Assembly (NCBI GenBank): GCA_020747065.1
Contig: JAGMVK010000025.1
Location: 372,001-436,000, forward strand
DNA: 64,000 nucleotides
Direction: 5' to 3'
Source: Cadophora sp. MPI-SDFR-AT-0126
Lineage: Eukaryota; Ascomycota; Leotiomycetes; Helotiales; Ploettnerulaceae
The first letter of the stretch is position 1, and the number at the start of each line of letters is the position of its first letter. The translations under genes and the position numbers were made by a program. A model generated the notes under the pieces. It had not been told where the DNA came from, ran no database searches, and saw nothing but the letters and a program-made list of their open reading frames with translations. Positions 34,171 to 46,263 of the stretch are shown here, in pieces.

Positions 34171-34833
34171 GCCACACATATGACTAGGCCGAGAATCGTG
34201 GCCAAGAATAGTGGCTGAATAGATCATAATTTGTTCCCATCAACAAAATTAGAACTTCATCGGAAAGACACTTGGCCCTATTGTTTGACTTTCTCATTCT
34301 ATTTATCTTTCTTAGTTTTAGACTGTACACAGATATTCAGTACTATTGCAGCTGGGTGGAGAGGATGCTGAGTTGACACCATCATGGAGGATGTCTGTGT
34401 TGTGTGTGGCTCGGCAGCGACAGGATGATGCATGAACGAGAGGCATCGTCAAGAATGCAAAAGATGATGTAATCCAGTGGTGGAACGACTATTACAAATT
34501 AAAGTACTCAATGTATATGAGCGATATAGTATGAAATTCTCAGTCAAAAGTTGTCTTTCAAGTCAAACAATGCAGAACATTATCATGGTTCGCTTAGTGC
34601 CAAAAACAACTCGGGGACACCTCAAAGCTGCTAGGCACAATGTCTCCAGCTACTAAACCTAGACTATAAATTAGTACATCCGTTAATGGGTCGAAATCGA
34701 CGGCGTAACAGCTAGTTGGTCTAGTGCCAGACATCCATCCATGGTTCGCCCAAGTCACATGATCGCCATCATCCACTGTAATTAATTTTTATCAAAAACA
34801 AACCTTAAATTTCTCCAGCAGGGTTTCCAGGAC
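34171..34833. promoter_or_regulatory. Divergent region between HET and 2EXR genes
   Basis: About 660 bp separate the two start codons. Most is AT-rich and non-coding, except the small minus-strand frame at 34594-34776 described separately. Confidence 0.35.
34594..34776 (-). CDS. Small unrecognised coding-like frame
   Basis: The frame begins MDDGDHVTWANHGWMSGTRP and ends in SPSCFWH and TAA. It has balanced residue use, three Trp and two Cys, and is preceded by ttaattacag, a good acceptor, so it could be a last exon. An upstream donor (aag then gtttgt near 34800) would give a very short intron of about 28 nt, which is doubtful. It may be a gene remnant. No family recognised. Confidence 0.2.
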   Translation of the reverse strand: MDDGDHVTWANHGWMSGTRPTSCYAVDFDPLTDVLIYSLGLVAGDIVPSSFEVSPSCFWH

Positions 34834-35845
34834 ATGATTCATCAGCGGGAGACAACCGAAATCATGGTATGTATCACGAATGATCACGGTCTACACAGTT
34901 TGACTTCGCTAGGAATGCCAAGACACAACTATCGACGATGTATCTGCCTCTGTAGAGGATCTGCGACTCGCTGTTGCACATGATGACCAGAGCCAGTCTT
35001 CACACAATTCGACAAGACAATTACAAGCATGCAAATGCTTCTTAGATCTACCTATAGAGCTACAGATTATCATCTGGGAGCATACATTTCCAGAAAGGCG
35101 TCTTATCCAATTCTCCATTCCTCTTCGGGTCCTACGACAATGGCCTTATGGCTCCTGTGTGGGAGATCCACCACTTCCAATCGCCCTGCACGTGTGCCGA
35201 CTGAGCAGGAAATCCATTCTGAAATATTGGCGCTTAGTCTATGAGCATCATCTACCATATTACGAAAATTACAGTAGCGTTCGCGGGAAGAACTCCATCC
35301 CCCTATTTCCTGTCCCACGTCACCGTCCTATCTGTTTCAATCCTAAAGTCGACCAAATATGCATCGATGCCAGCGAAATGCATGAGTATCGCAACTATAC
35401 CGACCTTCAGAAAGTCGTCGCCGAATTTCGCGGCTGTCTAGACGACATTCAGGTCTTAGAAGTGTACAACGTAATCTGGGTGCCGCGTGGCATCCCATAT
35501 CGACATCCTCCTGGCTATGTGAACGACATGGGCAAATACGCACGTTTCGAATATGGCGTGCTCAACTTTTTCCGGAATTTGAAAGAGTTGCATTTGATCT
35601 CCTCTATGGACCAGGATTCTTGTGTTCGCATCCCAGGCTCGATGTCGACGAGAACAGCACATGTGAATTTCATGAAGTGGTATCGGGCAGCTCGAGATTT
35701 GGATCCGGAGTGTTCGAAGAGAAGTGTGCCGGAAATCTCTTTTCACTGCTATAGGGAGAAACAAGTTTTGACGGATGAGCAGCGCCGGAACTGGACAAAA
35801 ATCCTGGTCACAGAAGAGTCTGGCGGTCCGTCCTTGTCGCAGTAA
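34834..35845 (+). CDS. 2EXR-domain protein (321 aa, 2 exons)
   Basis: Exon 1 is 34834-34866 (MIHQRETTEIM) and exon 2 is 34913-35845, with donor gtatgt and acceptor cgctag. A stop directly before the acceptor shows that an upstream exon is needed. The hallmark is CKCFLDLPIELQIIIWEHTF then PERRLIQ, followed by PPLPIALHVCRLSRKSILKY, where R replaces the more usual E of the second block. The middle PRHRPICFNPKVDQICIDAS corresponds to the RPVCFSPTRDYF segment of the 4552 copy. It is 21 kb from the main 2EXR array. Its 3' third and 3' flank are duplicated at 59386-59725 as a RIP-mutated copy, and its flank again at 13301-13370. Function unknown. Confidence 0.85.
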
Positions 35846-36050
35846 TATAGAACACATGGTCCGTTGTTATGTAGCCACAGTTCCAAGACAAAATCATCAC
35901 CCTCTCAGATCTTATCCAATTTGTGCCTACTGGGTAGTGTACTACCATATTTTCCTCCATCGATCTCGAGGATGCCATCGAAATCCCCATAGACTCATTA
36001 CTAATTTTCCCTTTCACTGGTTCCGTTTTAGTCTACGGACGTGAGCAACT
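35846..36050 (+). repeat. 3' flank shared by three 2EXR loci
   Basis: 35846-35985 aligns with 59560-59725, mostly through C/T and G/A differences, and 35977-36048 aligns with 13301-13370. One frame in the flank reads DAIEIPIDSLLIFPFTGSVL, which looks coding, so it may be a lost C-terminal or neighbouring exon of the ancestral unit. Short tandem copies of cctgagca follow at about 36098-36130. Confidence 0.65.
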
Positions 36051-36609
36051 GCCGCTTTAACCTGAGCTGAGGGTAAGCATGCCGGAGCAGAGTCGGAGCA
36101 AAGCCTGAGCAAGCCTGAGCATCCTGAGCACCATGATGTAGAATCCATTTTGGCCTTCTGTGTGTCCCGGCTACAGTTTCCTGACCGAACTTTGCCCGGG
36201 ACTTCATTTCTGCTCCTTCTAAGGGTCCCTACCAGAGCTGGTTTTGAATCCGTCTTGTCAAAGAGCAAAATAACGGCTATGGAATTTCATCTAGCATACT
36301 AATGGACCTATCGTTAAAAGGCCTGTGTATTACGCGGACGAGCAAGGTTCCCAAAATAGTTCCCTTGAAAGCTGAGGTGACAGTGAAGGCTGGTTGAGAT
36401 ACTATACTGCCCGTGATTAATCGGGAGTGTGAGGCTGTATAGTTGTGAAATAGTAGAAGTTGAGATGTGGTGGAAAGGAATTGGGAAGTCGGCGTGTCGT
36501 AGTGAAGCGAAGCCGCGAGGCTCCGAAAGCGAGGCTGCGGAGTGAAGAGAGACTGGAGTATGTTTTTTTTTTCGACAAGAGTTCTTCTTTACGGCGGACC
36601 ATGCCGTTT

Positions 36610-36990
36610 TCATGGACAGAGTACGGTGATGTGTCTTCCAAAGAGAGCTCCAAGAACGACCACCCTGACCTCCGTGCCAGAAAATTGCCGTAGAGTGGTA
36701 TCGACCATGCTGTAAGTTACATGGCTGCCGAGCCAAATCGTAGCTAAGTCCGTAAAAGGAGTCAGTTTTGCAAGCTTGACAAGCACTCTGGGTTTCGCAG
36801 TTGACTCGAAAAAATTATTTTTGATGAGTCTAGTAAATATTGGTAGAACAGGCCAAATCCGGTTCCAGGATCGTGTGACCCTACGCATGACTATGTGGTC
36901 CGGAGGGTCTAAGTACTTAGAGATATTGACAACGATCTCCAAAGGCAATCGCTCAATAAGGTCGCCCTTGATCTCTGTGGGTATCACGTG
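36610..36990 (-). pseudogene. F-box domain fragment
   Basis: The frame reads IERLPLEIVVNISKYLDPPD followed by HIVMRRVTRSWNRIWPVLP, a clear F-box (LP.EI...I..YL...D....R.V...W). It ends after ITVLCP at 36610. No ATG is available at the 5' end: the frame opens at GTG (36987) and meets a stop at 37011. F-box proteins are substrate adaptors of SCF ubiquitin ligases. The piece is far shorter than usual and no downstream repeat domain is seen; it may be an internal exon whose partners were missed. Confidence 0.6.
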
Positions 36991-37886
36991 ATATACCGAT
37001 TTGCGCTTCTAGGACTAGTGCACTGGCGATCTTAAGATGGTAATATTGTCCTTTATAATTGTTTGGAATGCCCAAAAGCTTGTTTGGGATCGTATAAGGG
37101 GTCCTCACCAATCCAAAAGATTACCATGAGCCAAGAATCACATGGCTTGTGCGTCATCCTATATTACCACCAGAGTCTTATAATCCAGGCCTCATATATA
37201 AGGCTCCAAGCTCCATAGATCCAAAGAATTATAAGATTCAAGAGCCAAGCAAGTAAGGTCGCCGTCGAGACCGAGCTTGCTGGCCCCTAAAATTGAAGAT
37301 AGAAGATAAATTTGAAGATAATAATGTTTTTGGGCTAGGGTCAGGCGACCGTGTGATTGCTTAGAACCTAGGTAAGGTAAACGTTAAAACATCACCACGT
37401 GCTAGCTACCACGTAGCATTTGGTTTAGATAGCCAATAAAGGCAGAGTAGGTAAACAGTAAGGCTGCAGTCAGATTTTATCAAGGCCGTAGTCTCATTTC
37501 CTAAACAATAAGAACTGCTCTTTCGCTTTAAATTGACTCTTCATCATTTGGCTAATTACATTCTAAAACCCTCCCACGGACCTCACAGAGACCAAAAGCT
37601 ATGCAAGAACATATAAGCTCACTACAAGGCCAAATTTACACGCCTCTCCAAAGCCGCCAAACCAGGCTCTTATTGGTGCACCTCTTCGTAAATCTTTTTA
37701 CACGTAACTAACCCGACAGGGAACGGATTGTTGAAGGAGAGACGATTGATTGATATAGTAGTCATTGTATAAATACCGAGGTTAAGCTTGACTTAATACA
37801 GGTTTATTTTTTAAACAATAGATCCTTGCACCATCTAACCCGACTTAAGACTAGAATGTCACTACCTATATGACGGGCCCGAAACT
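36991..37886. other. Intergenic, AT-rich, no gene recognised
   Basis: No frame with family features. The stretch precedes the retrotransposon tail and could be degraded repeat DNA. Confidence 0.35.
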
Positions 37887-38735
37887 GTGAATTACTTAAC
37901 AGATTGCGACAAGCTCGTCCTCAAGGAAAGGGATAGTTGGGATGGGAGGAGCCATCCACGATACTCTCGGCATTGTAATAGGCAGAGAACCAATTGCATA
38001 CTCGGTCACCCTGGGAGCAAGAACGGAAGAGAACTCATACACGGCGGAACTCACAGCGATGGCCATGGCACTGAAGCGGCTACCACAACATCTGGTAGGA
38101 AGGCATATCACTATCATTACAAGCAATCTAGGAGCCCTCCTGGCAACGAGTCAACCAAGACATCAATCAGGACAAATCAGCATTGAAGAGATCTACGAGG
38201 TGGCTCACACGTTGAGAAAGTGAGGCAATACTATCTCCATGGTATGGCTCCCGTCTCAGGAGAGCTTCGGGCCGAACACCTCAATGGCAATGCCGGCAAG
38301 CTAAATCCACAATCATAAACAACACAATAGCGAAAGGCAAGCACACCTACACCTTATATGACACCTTCAAGCGGAGAGAAGCGAACATCTTCGCGCGACT
38401 CCGCGCGGGAATGGCACGACTCACTGGATGCCTCCACCGGACTGGAGCAGTTGAATCGGACCAATGCGCCTGTGGCCATGCGAGGGTAATCGTCAAGCAT
38501 TTTCTCTTCCGATACATGAGATGGGACGCATACTGAACACAAATGCTAGCACAGACATATATGAAAAGAAGCAACCTCTCCTTTTACCTAGGAGGAAAAG
38601 TACCATCTGGCCCGAGCTCGACATGGCCACCGATATGGACGCAGTTCGAGCAACGATCAAGTTCGCTATAGCTAAAAGACGACCTCAGCGAACAATATTT
38701 ACACCTGATGTGTATCTATGTTTATAGCTCCTCCT
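37887..38735 (+). mobile_element. 3' end of a non-LTR (Tad-like) retrotransposon
   Basis: 37942-38223 encodes an RNase H-like region: GAIHDTLGIVIGREPIAYSV, ENSYTAELTAMAMALKRLPQ (the AE motif) and ITIITSNLGALLA, where the usual Asp-Asn/Gln pair is changed. The next segment, in a shifted frame, is LRAGMARLTGCLHRTGAVES followed by DQCACGHARVIVKHFLFRY, the C.CG...KHFLF.C tail of fungal non-LTR elements. No reverse transcriptase lies upstream, so it is 5'-truncated, as such insertions usually are. Frameshifts and stops show it is dead. It ends about 20 bp from the stop codon of the GH3 gene. Confidence 0.72.
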
Positions 38736-38754
38736 TAAATACTTACCATCTCAT

Positions 38755-41285
38755 TTACAGCAACTTCACCTTCCCACTCGCTCTCAAATCTCTCGAACTA
38801 AACCCCAACGCTATCGTCGCCTCCCCCAGAGGAACCTGCCAGTCTTGGGCCGTCGTGTTCCAAAAACTCAGATCACGCCTGTTGAGCTTAAACTCCACAG
38901 TCGCAGACTCACCCGCTTTTAGATACACCTTCTCAAAACCGCGCAGCACGCGGACCGGCGTATCCGCGGGGACACTTGTCCCCTTCAATGACAGATAGAG
39001 CTGGAGGACGGTAGCTCCCGCCACCTTGCCGGTGTTGGTGACGGTACTACGGACGGAGGCATGGTCCGTGTAAAGGTCTGGGTTGCCGCCAAGCGCGGGG
39101 GACCTGGCGGGCGCTGGTCGGGCGCCGGTGATAGGATGAAGGGTAGAGGTAGAGAGAGACTCATTGAGAGCAAAAGTGGTGTAACTGAGGCCAAAGCCGA
39201 ATTCGTAGAGGGGAGTTATGTTCTTGGCGTCGAAGTGGCGGTAGTCGATAAACAGGCCCTCAGTGAAGTTGGATTGCCAATTGCCGCCGTCTGCGGCCGC
39301 GGGGCCAGTGATGTTGACGATTGGAATGTCGTAGTCGCTCTCCTTCACAGGTATGGTATAAGGGAGGTGGCCTGAGGGATTAACGTCTCCGTACAAGACA
39401 TCCGCGATCGAGTGGCCACTTTCTTGGCCAGGGAAGTGCGCGGCGAGAACAGCGGTGACATTAGGGTTTGTGGCCCAGGGCATGGTGTTAACACCGGCGG
39501 AGTGTGTGACCACAATTGTGCTGGGACAGAGGGCAGCGATGTTATTGACAACGGTCGTCGAGTTGTGATCATTCTCGAAAGAGGTGCGATCTGAGCCTTC
39601 CGAAGCAAATGTTTTCAGGAAGACTAGACAGACATCGGGAATAGGGTAGAGGGAACTAAGGTCACCGGCAGCGATGAAGTCGTTGTTGAGGTAGTATTGG
39701 AGACGGCCGCCCTGGGCAACGGTCCGCTCTCGGATCGCTTGGAGAGGCGAGATGATATAGGTGCTACGACCCGTTCCTGAGCCCCCCCCAACGGACAATG
39801 TGCCAATGTCGAAACCATATTTAGGAGCTCCAGGCCTTGTCCCCTCAAAGTACAGACCATCTGTCGCGTCGGCGGCATCGTTACCGAAGACTCCAATGTT
39901 CATGGCATCTACCAGGGGCAACGTGGCGTTTGTGTTCTTGAGCAAAACGACCCCAGCGGAACCAAGCTTGCGGATCAGCTTGCCGTGGTTTCCTCTAACA
40001 TCTCGTGCCGGAGGCGCTGGAGGGAAACCGAGTGCCTCTGGCGAGTACCCGTATGTCCGAAGAAGAACGTACAGGTTGGAAAGGTCCGGGGTGGGGAAGT
40101 CCTTATCCTGGCCAAGAAGGAAGTAGGGCGCAAGAACACGGCGTGCCATGTCATCTAGGCGGCTAACAGACACTGCATTGTTGTTTAAAGCCCACGTGAT
40201 ATTTTGACCGAAGTACGAGTTGCTGGTCGCCGCCGATGCTGTATCTACTGGGCCAGGCATTGTCATGTCCAATCCGCCATTTATAGAGGCCACTCCTGAG
40301 TGAGTAGCAAACCAGTCGGAAACTACGTAGCCATTGAATCCTAATTCCAGCTTCAGAAGGCCATTCAAAAGCTTCGAGTTCTCGCAAGCATACGTTCCAT
40401 TGACCCTATTGTAGCTGCACATGACGCTTGCGACACCGCTCTTGACTGCATCCGCGAACGGCCAGAGGTAGAGTTCATGCATAGTGCGGTCGTCGATGTT
40501 TGATGATACTGCCGGAACTTCCGTGCCATCTGGTAAGAAACTATTAGATCTTTGAGTCTCTTGCTCGTTGCCAATGAAGTGCTTCACACAAGCCTGAACC
40601 CCAGCATCTTGTGTGCCTTGGATGGCGGCAGCGGTAGCGACGCCTGTCAAGTAAGGGTCAGGCGAAAATCCTTCCCAGTTACGCCCGCCCAATGGGTGCC
40701 TTCCTAGGGAGCCAGCGATTGGCCTACAAGCCAGGAAATCAGAACATTAACTCCTTGGAGACAGTTTCACGACTATGGAAGGCAGGTCACTTACCCAAGA
40801 TAGACTGTAGCACCTTTGCCTCGAAATTCTGCCCCAATCGCGCGGCCACGAGTATAGATGAGTTCTTTATCCCAACTCGCAGCCATGGTCAAGCCAGCCG
40901 GAAATGCACTGGCTAAGTCGACTGCACGTATACCGAGAGGACCATCTGCTAGACAAAGTCCAGCAAAGCCAATTGAAGTAACAGCACCAATGTTGCCGGT
41001 GCACCCCCCGGCAGTGGCATTACCAGTAACGAGGGTCGTTTTCTCTTCCACACTCAGCTTTGACAGGAGAGCGTCAGCCAATTTGATGGCTGCAGCCCAT
41101 TGTCCATCAACGGATGATCCTGTTAATGGTAGGTCAGTAGAGTGCTCACTATCGTCGAAGCCGATATATTCATGGAGTGGCTACGTACGGATAATCAAAG
41201 CCTCAGGACCGAATTTCGCCGCGGCTGTAACAACTCCAAGCACCAGTACGGGTGACCAAGCAAAGGCCCTAAAGTCGATCCTCAT
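38755..41285 (-). CDS. GH3 beta-glucosidase, secreted (796 aa, 3 exons)
   Basis: Exons are 41285-41189, 41119-40795 and 40723-38755; splice phases agree. It begins MRIDFRAFAWSPVLVLGVVT, a signal peptide. The GH3 N-terminal domain shows LADGPLGIR, GRNWEGFSPDPYLTGV, CVKHFIGNEQETQR (the KHF.GNEQE motif) and GFNGYVVSDWFATHSGVAS with the nucleophile Asp near residue 277. The C-terminal domain includes NTNATLPLVDAMNIGVFGND and FPGQESGHSIADVLYGDVNP. A fibronectin-III-like tail runs through AGESATVEFKLNRRDLSFW. Length matches fungal extracellular beta-glucosidases, which release glucose from cellobiose and other beta-glucosides. It is divergent from a GH1 beta-glucosidase. A dead retroelement ends just past its stop codon. 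Confidence 0.93.
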
Positions 41286-42639
41286 TATGCTAGGAGCTGA
41301 TACGTCGTTGAAGGAATTGGGATTGGGTAGAGACAGGAGTTCTACCAAGGAGGAACAGCACCTTAACTATACTACATATTAGAACTTTACCAAAGTTCAC
41401 TACACAGGCAGGCAACCTCACAGAGGACCACCGATGACCTATGATGTGGTAATCTGCGTTAGTGGAAATCTTAATGCGCGACCTAACATGCATACACTTG
41501 GGAGACTAGCCAGCTGCTATGCTAGAACGGGCCATACAAGGTTCTTTACCTGGGTACTGAGTCCGTAAGGCCCGAGGAGGGGAAATGTACCAAGCAAGCC
41601 AGAGAGCTGCCCCAGACAAAGCATGGTTGTGGAGAGGCTGCGGAGAGACTACGGAGAGACTATGGAGACTGCGCAAGATTTACTTCGTATCTTAGAGGAT
41701 GTGTGTTGAGGGCTTAGTGGTGACGAAATGCACGACATAATTCAAGGGATCTCTTAGCAGCAGGGCATGCCAAGCTCTTGACAAACTTGCGAGGTTCCCA
41801 TCCCGAAATCCGAATCCGAACCCGAGCCGAACGCTCATTTTCAAGAGGCATGTTCGGACCCTGCCACGTCCATATCAGGCTAGGTATACGATGACCGGAC
41901 GTGATGTCCTTTTTTGAATCAGAGTTCTACTTGGTACGAGTGCCTATTTCATCCACTCGAATTATAACCCCCGCTTCAAGTCTTTATGCCAGTAAAAGTA
42001 AGTATACCTCGATGCAAGCTATGCTCGTTCAAATATAGTATGCTGGAGATAGTAGGTATAGCAGAGATTCTGGCTTACTTGGAATATAAGATAAGATTCG
42101 CGCGAAAAATCTCATCACCTTGTCGAGTCAGGCCGGAGGGATAAACATGTATAAGTCGGTCCTTCTTCTCCCTCGCCCTGCAGCTGCCCAAAACAAGCCT
42201 CCTGTTGTGACCTTACATCTTGCTCTAATTAAATAGTAAACTTACCTAACTTGATCTTTGTGATCCCAGCGTCAGTGATGGTCTACAATACAGTACGTAC
42301 TTCCCCATAAAAGGGCCTTTTCCCCCCCGCACCTCTTCCCCACACATATCTTCTGCTCATGGAGAGAGAGATGGCGGGCAAGGTGCCTAGGTCTTTCCCT
42401 TGGTATAGCCGGGACCGCCATCAGGTGTCCATCAAGTTATTTTCATTCGCAATTCCGCATGTATACGGCGATATGGTGCATGAGTAGTCCTTGGTCTATA
42501 GCCTGAGCTTTGAAAACTGCTGCTAGGGCCCGGGTGCTATATAACCGGATGTGCGTGCTCCGTCAAGACATCACATATGCCTTGTAAACAGGTCCTCTTC
42601 AGGAGACTTCAGCGTCATATTTATTCTTGATCAGTCAAA
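41286..42639. promoter_or_regulatory. Divergent GH3/GH1 promoter region
   Basis: About 1.35 kb separate the two start codons. It includes a short tandem tract of ggagagactayggagagact type at about 41630-41672 and a degenerate ccgaatccgaacc tract near 41810. Specific activator or carbon-repressor sites were not assigned. Confidence 0.4.
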
Positions 42640-44637
42640 ATGAAAATTCGGGCCCTGCCTTTCTTGACCCAGGCATGCTTAGTAGCCTGCCAGAATGGCT
42701 CTTCCACGGTACGCAATGGAACAACTACCGCCACAGATCCCGCCACATCATCCGTTCCCACGGTGCTAATTTGGGATGACCTGTGGGACTTGTACGTTGG
42801 TCCAGTCGCTACCGCCACATTGAACACCACTATGGCAGCGACACCTATTCCGACAGCCGAGCTGATTCCACCTCCACATCTGAACCCTGTCGCATCCTCA
42901 AAGGGCCAACAAGTACCTATGGCGACCAAAAACTCAAGTTGGAGCTTTCCGAAAGGCTTCTGGTGGGGGGTTGCAAGTGCTGCCTACCAGGTTGAAGGAG
43001 CTGTGAAGGCTGAGGGACGAGGCCCCTCGATTTGGGATGCGCTCTTGCACCGAGTAACGGGATACTCAGTGGCCAATGAAACCGCCGACATTGCGGATAA
43101 TCAATACTACATGTACAAGCAAGGTGCGTGATTCCTGCTTTGCAACGACTGAAGTAAAATCTGACGACGGCCGAGATATTGCTCGCATCGCCGCATTGGG
43201 TGTCAACACGTATTCCTTCTCTATCAGTTGGTCACGTGTATTCCCATTTGGCAATGGACAGGTCAACCAGTTGGCACTTGACCATTATGACGACGTTATC
43301 AATACATGCATTGAGTATGGAGTTGAGCCAAGCGTAACTCTCTACCATTGGGACCTACCCCTCTATCTCCAAAACAGCTATGGTGGCTGGCCGAGTAGCC
43401 AAGTTGTGGATGACTTCGTCAACTACGCCAAGGTCATCTTCTCGTATTACGGCAACAAAGTACTACGCTGGTATACATTAAATGAACCTATCGCCTTCTG
43501 GTAAGCTGGGATATTAATCTCTTGGTAGTGTCAAGCTGGCTGACCAGATTTAGCTATAACTATCCCTTACCTGACAACTACTTTGGCGCTAATAAAGACA
43601 TAGCGAAGTGGCAGCAGCCGTACTGGTGTGGCCGTCATGCATTGTTGGCCCACGGCAAAGCCTATCATTTGGCAAAGTCCCTTGGCATCAACGGGACAAT
43701 TTCTTTCAAAAACAGCGGAGGCTACAAGATTCCACTCACCAATTCGACTGAAGACGCGAAGGCAGTTGAGCGCGCATGGGATTTTTTCGAAGGCTGGTTC
43801 GCAAACCCAGTATTTATTAACGGGGACTTTCCGGAGACTCTAAAGGGTTTCTTCGGATCGTTCCTTCCAGAGTTTACGGATGAGGAGAAGGAGATGATCA
43901 ATGGTACCAGTGATGTATTTGCACATGATGCATACACTGCTGAATTTTACTTTGGTCGGTACTCACTCTTATTATCGAAGACCCCTCTCAAAAGTTTCGC
44001 TGTAGTTCCAAAGTATAAATTAACCTGACATCAATTTCTAGCTCCTGAGGGGGGTGTAGATGCATGTGTTCAAAACACCAGCAACCCTTATTGGCCCCTT
44101 TGCTTTGGTTCAACCTACAATAGCCCAACCTCGACCGGGGGGTGGGTTATTGGCGCCGCAGCAGATCCTTTGGCACCCTGGCTGCACAAAACTACTGAAT
44201 GGGTACCTGCCTTCCTTCATTTCATTACCGACAAATGGAAGCCCAAGGGCGGAATCGCAATAACTGAATTTGGCTTCGCAGAGCCTTTCGAAAGCGCCAA
44301 AATGAACAAAGCTGACATCGTGATGGATTCAATCCGAAGTTCTTATTATAAGGAGTATCTGGAGGGGGTTTTAATTGCAATCGAAGAAGGCGTTAATGTG
44401 GTTGGGTGTTTGGCTTGGTCGATCCTTGATAATCTGGAATGGCGTGCAGGGTATGGGAGCAGATTCGGGATACAGTGAGTTTCAGTCATTAGCAAAAGAC
44501 GGAAAATTATACTAATCGGTAGTAGATACGTCAACTACACGACGCAGGAGAGATCGTACAAGGCAAGCTTCTTTGAGTTCGTGAATATGTTCAAGGTTTA
44601 TGCGCAAGATCCCGTGGTACCACATTTTGTGTCTTAA
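42640..44637 (+). CDS. GH1 beta-glucosidase (584 aa, 5 exons)
   Basis: Exons are 42640-43123, 43176-43500, 43554-43954, 44042-44474 and 44526-44637; all phases fit. The N-terminus MKIRALPFLTQACLVACQNG suggests secretion and is followed by a Thr/Pro-rich stretch of about 75 residues not found in compact GH1 enzymes. The barrel starts at FPKGFWWGVASAAYQVEGAV. The acid/base Glu (about 265) lies in RWYTLNEPIAF. The nucleophile Glu (about 479) lies in GIAITEFGFAEP, where GH1 enzymes usually have TENG. LAWSILDNLEWRAGYGSRFG is the typical C-terminal signature. It should hydrolyse aryl- or oligo-beta-glucosides outside the cell. The divergent GH3 neighbour suggests a shared substrate pathway. Confidence 0.92.
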
Positions 44638-45426
44638 TACAACAGGGCGCTGAAAGAGACGATAGCATCAAGTAAATAGAGACTTCGTCTCTTTAGAATA
44701 ATTGAATTGACTTCTTGACTCGGAATCTCTGCTTACTCTCTTGTGAAATTGACAGCGGTTCTAGTGGTTCCAGCGGCGGTTGGAGAAATATAATTGAGAT
44801 AGCACCAAAGACCTGTTAAATAAAGCCCTCATTTATCCTTGCCACTGCATATACTTTATCCCACATCATTTCATGTACAATATTCCTCAATTTCATCAAA
44901 TCAATGTGTCTGTGTGCGCCCTCATTCTAGCCCTCTCTAACTCATTTATAAAATCCTGCAAGATCTCCCGTCGACGGACTGAACGGTTTTCCTCTGATTG
45001 TCTACAACTTAACAATTTCCCGCATATCGCAGCCCTGTTCCTTGACCAGAGAGTTGATACATCTGGCTATATGCCAAGGATTTCAAGATGTGGCTCTGAG
45101 GGAGACCCGTGATTCTGTAGAGCTGGATATTGTCCAAGATTAGGTTATACTCTTTCTTCTACTTAGTACACCATATTTTTGTACGTAAAGCTGCTATCGT
45201 GAGCTTTGTGATCTAACGTCGACTGTCTATTGGCGGAGAATGACTGATCAGCTGCGATTTTATGGGGAGTTGATGTTTTTAGTGCTTTGATTGGTTGACT
45301 ATCAAGTTCTTGTTCTTCTAGAATACGGGAGGGGATCGAAGTACTGGCTAATTCAACATGATTGAAGCTGAGAAAGAAGATTGCCAACTTTGAGATCGTG
45401 GGTGGTTGGCCAGGACACGAGGAACG
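44638..45426. other. Intergenic between convergent genes
   Basis: No gene recognised; holds the 3' ends of the GH1 gene and of the minus-strand gene at 45427. Confidence 0.4.
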
Positions 45427-46263
45427 TTAGTTGAGGTTGAAATTGACGCACCACCCTAGGGACAATGCAATCCATATTGCGGTAACTTGTATCAGAGTCT
45501 TCAAATTATCATCCACCTCTTTGGACGCGCATAAATTTCCAGATTCATTTGACGCTTCGACAGTAGACGTAAGACCCATTCCAGAGGGATCATTGTTATG
45601 ATCTGTGGAAGCACAGTGTTCGGCAATTTCCAATCGGGTTCGCGTGAGTGATGCAAGTATAGGATTCCGACGGCGTCTGGGATGTACCACACTCAATTTG
45701 TAGCGCTGCTCCTGCGCAGGGCCGCCATCAGCAGCGGATCTTGGAGTGATGTTGAAGCCATGGTCTATCCTCCCAGCCGGTTGCCATTTCGCAGCCGAAA
45801 CCCCATCTGAATTGCCGGTTTCTAGTACGAACTCGAAGACCTCGTTCGGAAAGCAAGTAGCTTTCCAAGTGGAACCACCAGCTAAGCTTATTTCGGCCTC
45901 TTGGTTTTCTCCATGCCGGCCCACAATCACAGCCAGAGCTTCTTCGGTGCTGTCACCACTGCAGTGATCCTGGGTTGTGTTGTAGTCCTCGATTTTGAGA
46001 ACTATGATTCGACTGTCTCGCCACACTCTCCGTCTCTTAAATATGCGTAAAAATTTCCCGTGGGACAGCTTGGGAGCATGGATAGTTGTAGCCACTACAT
46101 CAATAACGGGCTGTGGGCGAACTGGCGACGAGAGTTCTTGAAGCTGGAAAAGAAGCTTCGGCGTGACGTTGAAGATTCTCTGGGTTCTTGAGAGAGGTGC
46201 CGCCTGAGCGAGAACATACGTTTTCCCAGCATTGGGTAGGTTTCTTCCCTTTTTATTCTCCAT
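45427..46263 (-). CDS. Unrecognised protein with C-terminal hydrophobic segment (278 aa)
   Basis: The first true ATG in the open frame is at 46263 (MENKKGRNLPNAGKTYVLAQ); upstream codons in frame lack ATG. The first half includes RIFNVTPKLLFQLQELS and PQPVIDVVATTIHAPKLSHG, a pattern I associate with conserved fungal proteins of unknown function. The middle is of beta type, with EALAVIVGRHGENQEAEISL. The last 20 residues, TLIQVTAIWIALSLGWCVNF, are a likely single membrane anchor close to the C-terminus, so it may be tail-anchored. No signal peptide. No catalytic motif is visible. Confidence 0.65.
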   Translation of the reverse strand: MENKKGRNLPNAGKTYVLAQAAPLSRTQRIFNVTPKLLFQLQELSSPVRPQPVIDVVATTIHAPKLSHGKFLRIFKRRRVWRDSRIIVLKIEDYNTTQDHCSGDSTEEALAVIVGRHGENQEAEISLAGGSTWKATCFPNEVFEFVLETGNSDGVSAAKWQPAGRIDHGFNITPRSAADGGPAQEQRYKLSVVHPRRRRNPILASLTRTRLEIAEHCASTDHNNDPSGMGLTSTVEASNESGNLCASKEVDDNLKTLIQVTAIWIALSLGWCVNFNLN

